From NCBI GenBank assembly GCA_041907145.1, contig JAYRHW010000272.1:1-15606 (forward strand): 15,606 bases of DNA, written 5' to 3'. Below the pieces are notes generated by a model. The model was not told the origin of the DNA and made no database searches. It saw only the letters and a list, made by a program, of their open reading frames with translations. The translations under genes were made by a program, and so were the position numbers. Origin of the DNA: JAFLCA01 sp041907145 (lineage in GTDB: Bacteria > Bdellovibrionota_C > UBA2361 > JAFLCA01). The first letter of the stretch is position 1. Every line of letters begins with the position of its first letter. Of this stretch, positions 11,675 to 15,606 are shown in pieces.

Positions 11675-12346
11675 TCAGTGTATTCGTTCATAATGTTGGG
11701 ACAGTTCGTTTTGGATAAAAGACAGGACCGCATCCGACTTGATGCCATGGAACATTCGAGCGCCTTGCTTGATGGCGGCAGCCAGTTGCTCACGGTGCTC
11801 CGGGAATAAAATCGTGTTGCGCGAAAATCCGTGCGCCTGGAATGGCAGAATCGGAACACCGGCGATCATCGCCAGGGCAGAAAGATATCGGTCAGCAAAT
11901 CCTTCCTCGTAAATCTCAGGGTAATCATGAGCCGCTTTCGACATTCTTACCGCCGATTGATGATCGATCAGCCAGGGAGGAGTGACATACCGCGGCGCCA
12001 TGAACCTCTGGGGTTCCGTGTTGGCCATGACAATGCCGGTCAATCCTTGAGACTCTTGCACTACAGTGCCGATAGGGATCGCGTCATACTCGCAAACGAA
12101 ATGATGCGTCTTAGCCGGGTCGCACGCGAAAATATGCAGCATAAAACGCAAGCGCGAGATCGATCCTGGGCAGGCATGCCCGGCTTTCCCTAACGCCACG
12201 CAGGCGAAATCCTTTGCGGATATAGTCTGCCGACTCGGGACTATTACCATATAGGATTCAGCTTTAACCGCGCGCCAAAAAGGATAGTGCCGGTGGAAGA
12301 CATCTTGCGCTTCCTGGTGCGCAAGGACCGTGACGTTCATGCTCAT
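11675..12346 (-). CDS. Glycosyltransferase-like (nucleotide-sugar fold) protein
   Basis: A 223-residue protein beginning MSMNVTVLAHQEAQDVFHRH. It has FWRAVKAESYMVIVPS, then RLRFMLHIFACDPAKTHHFV followed by CEYDAIPIG, where EYD occupies the place of a DxD metal motif after a hydrophobic strand. Later blocks are VMANTEPQRFMAPRYVTPPW and, near the end, AIKQGARMFHGIKSDAVLSF, an 'HGxK' ending I associate with small phage and bacterial transferase-like proteins. A GT-A-like fold is likely; the donor and acceptor are unknown. The ATG at 12346 overlaps the TGA of the small zinc protein upstream (ATGA). It precedes the GT2 gene in the same operon. Confidence 0.55.
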   Translation of the reverse strand: MSMNVTVLAHQEAQDVFHRHYPFWRAVKAESYMVIVPSRQTISAKDFACVALGKAGHACPGSISRLRFMLHIFACDPAKTHHFVCEYDAIPIGTVVQESQGLTGIVMANTEPQRFMAPRYVTPPWLIDHQSAVRMSKAAHDYPEIYEEGFADRYLSALAMIAGVPILPFQAHGFSRNTILFPEHREQLAAAIKQGARMFHGIKSDAVLSFIQNELSQHYERIH

Positions 12347-12495
12347 TTATCACACTCCTTGCAATCGTAGAATTTCCGAAGCATATGGCGCCGTCCATGA
12401 TGGCTCTTTTTCTGAATTATAGTGTGTCCGCACTTGAGCTTGATCCGGGTCTCGCCGGGTATTCGGAAAATCGCAAAGTCTTTTTTTTGCATCAT
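12343..12495 (-). CDS. 50-residue Cys/His zinc-binding protein
   Basis: The frame from ATG 12495 encodes MMQKKDFAIFRIPGETRIKL, followed by KCGHTIIQKKSHHGRRHMLR and the end KFYDCKECDK. One CGH and one CKEC pair about 23 residues apart would bind a single zinc ion. The four-base overlap (ATGA) with the next gene and the 6-base gap after the previous stop support it. No family name is recognised; small phage zinc ribbons of this kind usually have unknown roles. Confidence 0.65.
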   Translation of the reverse strand: MMQKKDFAIFRIPGETRIKLKCGHTIIQKKSHHGRRHMLRKFYDCKECDK

Positions 12496-12501
12496 AAGCT
12501 T

Positions 12502-12782
12502 TCAAGGTTTCACTTCGAATAATCGGCACGCCGGCGATTTCAATCGGATGTCTGTCCCGTAGCTTGACGTCCAGCGTTTTCGCAACAACCAGCATTTCCA
12601 AAAGTATCGCTTACCGCCAGTGGTTTGCTTTGCGTGCTTGCAGTCTTTGCAGGTAAATCCGCTTGGACCACTTCCAGGACGATCCGCATACCCTTTCGGG
12701 CTCTCGTCGCGCTTTTTCTTCACCGCGGGCGCAGTCGGCAAGGAAGCCTCTTCGAGGCTTCGTTTCCAAACAAGTCTTTCAT
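12502..12782 (-). pseudogene. Conserved phage zinc protein (MKDLFG... CxxCxH type), apparently frameshifted
   Basis: The ATG at 12782 overlaps the upstream stop (ATGA) and gives MKDLFGNEASKRLP, a typical start for this phage family, but this frame stops after 20 residues. The rest of the family signature is in the -1 frame: KKKRDESPKGYADRPGSGPS, GFTCKDCKHA, KRYFWKCWLLRKRWTSSYGT and DIRLKSPACRLFEV. Intact relatives as I remember them run from a 'DLFG' start directly into a 'GYA..PGTGP.G.TC..C.H' core of about 90 residues. Joining the two parts with one base change near 12745-12765 restores that. The break lies by a small palindrome AGCCTCGAAGAGGCT. Either a real indel, an assembly error or recoding could explain it. 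The -1 frame is open upstream to 12939 but without a natural start. Confidence 0.6.
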
Positions 12783-13063
12783 CGCCTCTTCGAAAGAATC
12801 GCGTTGTGCTTATTAACTCGGTCCGGAATGACTTCGGTATCGTGCCTGGAAGAGCTCCCGGACGTGGCGCCGGATGGCGGGCGGCAATGCGTGTGCCCGT
12901 GGTAGCCTTCGCAGTGCGAACAAAATTCGATCGCGTCAACCGTTATCGCAGGCATTGTGTCCGCCCACTCGCTGACCGCCTTTGAATCTGCAAACGCTGG
13001 CAAGTAAGTCTTGTTGCAGATCATCGGCCCGCCAGGGTAATTCGGTTTATTTAGGTTCTTCAC
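12779..13063 (-). CDS. Small Cys/His-rich phage protein (94 aa)
   Basis: GTG at 13063 overlaps the stop of the upstream gene (GTGA). The protein begins MKNLNKPNYPGGPMICNKTY and contains EFCSHCEGYHGHTHCRPP, where C48, C51, H55, H57, H59 and C60 form a compact possible zinc knuckle. The remainder is Ser/Arg-rich and unremarkable. Both ends overlap neighbours by four bases, so the gene is firmly placed in the operon. No function is assigned. Confidence 0.6.
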   Translation of the reverse strand: MKNLNKPNYPGGPMICNKTYLPAFADSKAVSEWADTMPAITVDAIEFCSHCEGYHGHTHCRPPSGATSGSSSRHDTEVIPDRVNKHNAILSKRR

Positions 13064-13383
13064 GCGATCTTCTCAATGCGGATCAGTGCTCCCTGTTCTC
13101 CCTCCGGAACTTTCATAAAGCGCCAGGAGCACCCTATCAGGTAACGACATGAGTCGTTCACGGGCACGGACGATGCAATCCAAGAGCGTAGCTTCTCCGC
13201 CGTCACCGTCTCGTTCTCGGTTGTCGGACACTGCGAAAGTAATTGAGATGTAAAACTGTCGATCGCGTCCTTCATCCACTCTTGGACTTTCGGCGACGTG
13301 ATTAGCTGGTTTCCAACTATCCTCTTTTTGTTCTTGAACGATGGGACGTAGCTTCCCCTTAGCCGCAAGTATACGACGTTCAT
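13060..13383 (-). CDS. RusA-like Holliday-junction resolvase-related protein (tentative)
   Basis: The frame from ATG 13383 encodes 107 residues: MNVVYLRLRGSYVPSFKNKK, then RIVGNQLITSPKVQEWMKDA, a central loop, SVPVNDSCRYLIGCSWRFMK and VPEGEQGALIRIEKIA. A first strand, a Lys-rich loop, 'SPKVQEWMKDA', an 'ND' in place of a DD pair and a closing 'GALIRIE' strand resemble short RusA-like phage proteins, which resolve branched DNA. The strict catalytic aspartates of RusA are not all evident, so activity is uncertain. A different frame of the same strand (GTG at 13417) is also open across the region. I chose this frame for the family pattern and the four-base overlap with the next gene. Confidence 0.5.
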   Translation of the reverse strand: MNVVYLRLRGSYVPSFKNKKRIVGNQLITSPKVQEWMKDAIDSFTSQLLSQCPTTENETVTAEKLRSWIASSVPVNDSCRYLIGCSWRFMKVPEGEQGALIRIEKIA

Positions 13384-13444
13384 GAGCTTGCACCATTTCT
13401 TGTGTCCAGCCACTCACATCTATTCTTTCTTCACGATTCGATCA

Positions 13445-13472
13445 GGCGGAAAGCAATCCGATGCTTCCCGCC
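13445..13472 (-). other. Stem-loop between genes
   Basis: GGCGGAAAGCA (13445-13455) pairs with TGCTTCCCGCC (13462-13472), 11 base pairs with one mismatch that becomes a wobble pair in RNA. It lies in the 110-base gap between the gene ending at 13496 and the RusA-like start. No T run follows on either strand, so it is more likely a processing, attenuation or protein-binding element than a terminator. Confidence 0.5.
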
Positions 13473-13495
13473 TATCATTGGTAGAATCCCGTGAT

Positions 13496-13801
13496 TCACT
13501 TCGGGATAGAGCTTTCCGCGTGCAACGGTTGCTCAGTTGTTTCACTCTTAGACTTTCGGCTCTTGCGCGTCGCTCCGTTGACCTTGCGCCGCTTCGGACG
13601 GCTGTTTTCGTCCGTCGTCAAAAGATCCAAGATAACGTTTTTTTGCGCAACGATGGTCGCAGCGGCCTCTTCGGCGCCGATTTTTCCGTGTTGGTCGGCG
13701 TCTTTGCTTAGCAGCAGAGCAATCTCCGACGCCTGCGCCAAATCAACTGTTGCATGGAGTCTATTCTTCGAGTCTTTGAATCCGAAAAATGGTTCAATCA
13801 T
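13496..13801 (-). CDS. Unrecognised 101-residue protein with basic C-terminal tail
   Basis: The frame from ATG 13801 encodes MIEPFFGFKDSKNRLHATVD, a helical middle (AQASEIALLLSKDADQHGKI, AEEAAATIVAQKNVILDLLT) and a Lys/Arg/Ser-rich tail (RPKRRKVNGATRKSRKSKSE). The open frame extends upstream to 13951, but that part crosses a terminator hairpin and the end of the DUF2303 gene, so I reject it. No Shine-Dalgarno is clear. The tail suggests nucleic-acid binding. It is the first gene after the terminator, so it may have its own promoter between 13801 and 13857, though none was identified. Confidence 0.5.
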   Translation of the reverse strand: MIEPFFGFKDSKNRLHATVDLAQASEIALLLSKDADQHGKIGAEEAAATIVAQKNVILDLLTTDENSRPKRRKVNGATRKSRKSKSETTEQPLHAESSIPK

Positions 13802-13814
13802 AGTTTTTGAAAAG

Positions 13815-13840
13815 GCCAGAGGAGGTTGGATTCCTCTGGC
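13815..13840 (-). terminator. Rho-independent terminator after DUF2303
   Basis: GCCAGAGGA (13815-13823) and TCCTCTGGC (13832-13840) form a perfect 9-base stem with an 8-base loop. On the minus strand it is followed by CTTTTC, and on the plus strand by TTTT (13841-13844), so it could stop transcription in both directions. It lies 17 bases after the DUF2303 stop. Confidence 0.7.
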
Positions 13841-13856
13841 TTTTGTTACGGTCGTT

Positions 13857-14660
13857 TTAGGAAGGAGGGTTTCCGTACCAGACAGGAAGCTGAACGGATT
13901 GCTTAATGTTGGCTGCGATCTTATCGACCGCTTCCCGTTCGATTCGATCAATATGGCGAATCTCGTAGAAAAACGTCATCTTAGGCGGGTCGATCTTGAA
14001 TCGCAACCTGCACTCGATCGTCATCGGAACGCCGTCTTCGTAAGGGCTCAGAGCAAGCATGAAGCTCCCAGGCAATTCGACATCCATCTTCGCTCCAGCT
14101 GAGTTTCTCGCCTTAATTTCGAACATCTGGCTGGAGAGCTCACCGCGCTCGTTTACCTCGCCGCCAATCTCAAGAGACTGGGTCATTTTGATCGTGCGGA
14201 TAAGATCCAGCAACGCCGCTCCGACCGGATTGACAATCTCCGCCAGATTGTCCTCGATGAACTGCGCAAAATCGCGCTGGTTCATGTTTTTCTTGTTCTC
14301 GCCCTTCCAAGTCAGCCAAGCAGGAGTCTGCTTAAGCTGGAGCTCGGCAGTGTGGTTATTCCATTGCGGATCCCCGTGCGATGCGTGATTAAGCACCGCC
14401 AGGAATAAGGAGATGCTTGGCACATATACGCGAGTGCCGGCTGTCTTGTGCTCATTCACGTAGTCGATGAATGAGCTTTGCCGGGTGAACGAGTACTTTC
14501 CGCGGATTGCCGTCGGCGCATTCAGCAGGTACTCGAGGTCTTTCGCCTGCTGATCGTTTTTGAGTATCACGAGCGGCTTCCCGCCCTTGATATAATTCAC
14601 TTCTTGAGCTTGGCTGAATAAATCATTCAGCTCTTGGAGCTCTGTTTTTTCTGCGTCCAT
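13857..14660 (-). CDS. DUF2303 family protein (YfdQ-like)
   Basis: A 267-residue protein with the DUF2303 layout: PTAIRGKYSFTRQSSFIDYV (Phe/Tyr-rich block), NEHKTAGTRVYVP, LAVLNHASHGDPQWNNHTAE, PAWLTWKGENKK, DFAQFIEDNLAEIVNP, and a beta-rich end with KARNSAGAKMDVELPG and YEIRHIDRIEREAV. The family is common in phages and prophages (E. coli YfdQ belongs to it) and lies among replication and recombination genes; its role is unknown. Length is normal. The ATG at 14660 has only a weak GAAG upstream. It follows the 101-residue companion gene by 24 bases and ends just before a terminator, so it closes this transcription unit. Confidence 0.85.
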   Translation of the reverse strand: MDAEKTELQELNDLFSQAQEVNYIKGGKPLVILKNDQQAKDLEYLLNAPTAIRGKYSFTRQSSFIDYVNEHKTAGTRVYVPSISLFLAVLNHASHGDPQWNNHTAELQLKQTPAWLTWKGENKKNMNQRDFAQFIEDNLAEIVNPVGAALLDLIRTIKMTQSLEIGGEVNERGELSSQMFEIKARNSAGAKMDVELPGSFMLALSPYEDGVPMTIECRLRFKIDPPKMTFFYEIRHIDRIEREAVDKIAANIKQSVQLPVWYGNPPS

Positions 14661-14684
14661 AGCGAGATCTTCAATACGGTGTGC

Positions 14685-14990
14685 TTAGGCGTTCACCGCT
14701 TTAGCGACTTCCGGAAATTCCCGTTGCTTCGGGTCATCCCGTAAAAGTGCGCCATCGTCAGTGTAATAGAAGGTTGTCGGCGCTTTCTCAGGCGTCGGCA
14801 ATTTGTTGGAGACATCGTCCTTGATCACCATCTCGCCGTCATTCGCCAGAGGAACGACATTGAGCTTGATTGTGACACTGGCCTTCTTGCCGGTAAGAGC
14901 GGCCCTCTTGACCGCTTCTTGTAGTTTCTCCTGCGCTTCGAGCAGGCACTTGCCGTTTCGTTGGGCAGAGATTACTTCGAGGATGTTCAT
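14685..14990 (-). CDS. Conserved companion protein of DUF2303 (101 aa)
   Basis: The ATG at 14990 overlaps the stop of the KGG gene (ATGA). The protein begins MNILEVISAQRNGKCLLEAQ, continues EKLQEAVKRAALTGKKASVT, IKLNVVPLANDGEMVIKDDV, and ends TPEKAPTTFYYTDDGALLRD, DPKQREFPEV. A helical start, an 'SVTIKLNVVP' strand, a 'KLP' element and a 'TFYYTDDGALLRDDPKQ' ending recur in short phage proteins found directly before DUF2303 genes, as here. The function is unknown; the fixed pairing suggests the two act together. Confidence 0.65.
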   Translation of the reverse strand: MNILEVISAQRNGKCLLEAQEKLQEAVKRAALTGKKASVTIKLNVVPLANDGEMVIKDDVSNKLPTPEKAPTTFYYTDDGALLRDDPKQREFPEVAKAVNA

Positions 14991-15178
14991 CGTCGTTTCC
15001 TTACGACGCGGTAATTGCGGCGAAACACCTTTTGGCCAGCTTTTCCAATCTCCGACATGTAAGCGCGATCTTTAGAGATCGTCTTACCGCCTTTGCGTTG
15101 GATCGCTAGAGCTTTCTCAGGTGTCATCGCAGCAAACCCGCGTGGTTTTCCGGTTTTAGATTTAGTGGTTTGCTTCAC
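14987..15178 (-). CDS. KGG-motif small protein
   Basis: A 63-residue protein from a GTG at 15178, with RGFAAMTPEKALAIQRKGGK near residue 13 and SEIGKAGQKVFRRNYR near the end. The RGFAAMxPEKxxxIxxKGG signature is that of the KGG, or stress-induced acidophilic repeat, motif seen in con-10/GsiB-type proteins and, in single copy, in many phages. The remainder is basic and likely disordered. In phages its role is not known. It lies between the helicase and the DUF2303 pair; its stop overlaps the next start by four bases. No Shine-Dalgarno is visible. Confidence 0.75.
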   Translation of the reverse strand: MKQTTKSKTGKPRGFAAMTPEKALAIQRKGGKTISKDRAYMSEIGKAGQKVFRRNYRVVRKRR

Positions 15179-15231
15179 GCAACAAGACTATAGTCGCTGT
15201 CGATGCAAGCGGCAATATTTTTTTCAAAAAA

Positions 15232-15606
15232 TTAAACAGAGTGATCGCGAGGTGTCCGGAATTGCTGAATGGACATGTCCGCTTCGAGCCGGATCAACCC
15301 TGTTTCTCCATCGCGTTGCTTCACCAGATACAGCTCGGCTTCGTGGATACCTTTAGCTCCTCGAACACGGTGCAGCAGCGCTATCAAGTCGGCATCCTTC
15401 TCGATCTGGGATGAATCCGCGAGGTCACTGATCGCAGGCGGGCGTCCATCCTTCTCTGGGTCGCGCGACAACTGCGCCAACACAATCATCACTGCTTTCA
15501 AGTCGCGCGCGGATTTTTGAAGCGCCGTGCTGACTTCCGCGACTTCGTAGGTCCTCTTTTCGTGCCTCGTGCCTGGCGCGATCTTTTGTAGGAAATCGAC
15601 GACAAA
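15232..15606 (-). CDS. DnaB-type replicative helicase, C-terminal part (5' end outside window)
   Basis: The frame is open from the right edge to a stop at 15232, showing the last 124 residues. They start FVVDFLQKIAPG, the Walker B strand and loop of DnaB/RecA-type helicases, followed by EKRTYEVAEVSTALQKSARD, VMIVLAQLSRDPEK (motif H3 with its sensor Gln), AISDLADSSQIEKDADLIAL (motif H4 region) and ELYLVKQRDGETGLIRLE, then a short tail. This is the ring helicase that unwinds DNA at the phage fork. The Walker A motif and N-terminal domain lie beyond the window. The TTG that could be read as a start at 15501 is inside the domain and is not the true start. It is the most upstream gene of the minus-strand cluster seen. 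Confidence 0.9.
   Translation of the reverse strand, partial: FVVDFLQKIAPGTRHEKRTYEVAEVSTALQKSARDLKAVMIVLAQLSRDPEKDGRPPAISDLADSSQIEKDADLIALLHRVRGAKGIHEAELYLVKQRDGETGLIRLEADMSIQQFRTPRDHSV

Noticed and set aside
12350..12601. An 83-codon minus-strand frame
   Set aside because: It overlaps the 3' end of the zinc protein and nearly all of the 50-residue zinc protein, whose ends fit the operon by a 4-base overlap.
15180..15235. A possible terminator between the helicase and KGG genes
   Set aside because: The only symmetry is an A/T-only run (TTTTTT-c-AAAAAA type), with no GC stem to stop transcription.

Overview
The window looks like phage or prophage DNA (tailed-phage type) from an unidentified bacterium. 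Most genes are short, tightly packed and read from the minus strand. Many are joined by 4-base ATGA/GTGA stop-start overlaps, and several belong to families that are mostly phage-borne: a DnaB-type helicase, DUF2303, a KGG-motif protein, DUF1643, a GIY-YIG homing endonuclease, and an Imm-5-like protein with an AAD-repeat tail. The standard code fits. I found no rRNA, tRNA or CRISPR, and no host housekeeping gene that would fix the taxon.

Left part (1-2438): a minus-strand Imm-5-like gene runs off the left edge. A complete ISL3-family insertion sequence (about 584-2438) sits just upstream of its start. The element carries a transposase and, directly in front of it and translationally coupled, an unrecognised 138-residue protein. 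Its promoter-side end has three copies of the terminal-repeat motif exactly 54 bases apart. The outer copy breaks a small gene that starts at 2579.

Middle (2439-5790): a segment bounded by the complete IS and by a truncated, oppositely oriented ISL3 remnant (5371-5790). It holds four plus-strand genes: two zinc-ribbon proteins, a small HTH protein and a winged-helix, replisome-organiser-like protein. It also has a 41-residue membrane protein and the broken end of another gene on the minus strand. The top strand changes from C-rich (about 2640-2960) to G-rich (about 3840-4850) although the genes on both sides read the same way. The 436-base gap at 3402-3837 is full of short repeats and palindromes. 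I propose this as a candidate replication origin or control region.

Right part (5796-15606): all genes read from the minus strand. From upstream (right) to downstream (left): DnaB-type helicase, KGG protein, a conserved 101-residue protein, DUF2303, a terminator, a lysine/arginine-rich protein, a RusA-like protein, a run of small Cys/His-rich proteins (one apparently frameshifted), two glycosyltransferase-like proteins, a small basic protein, a GIY-YIG/NUMOD3 homing endonuclease, DUF1643, a protein with a RAMP-like glycine-rich loop, a strongly strand-biased low-complexity tract, a coiled-coil protein, a lipoprotein and a small membrane protein, and several small conserved phage proteins. This reads as an early/replication region with accessory genes at its downstream end.

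Five small genes of 41-52 residues were found by reading between the larger ones: 4716-4841, 6598-6726, 7082-7240, 12343-12495 and the truncated gene at 2439-2579. All functional calls come from remembered family signatures; no search was run.
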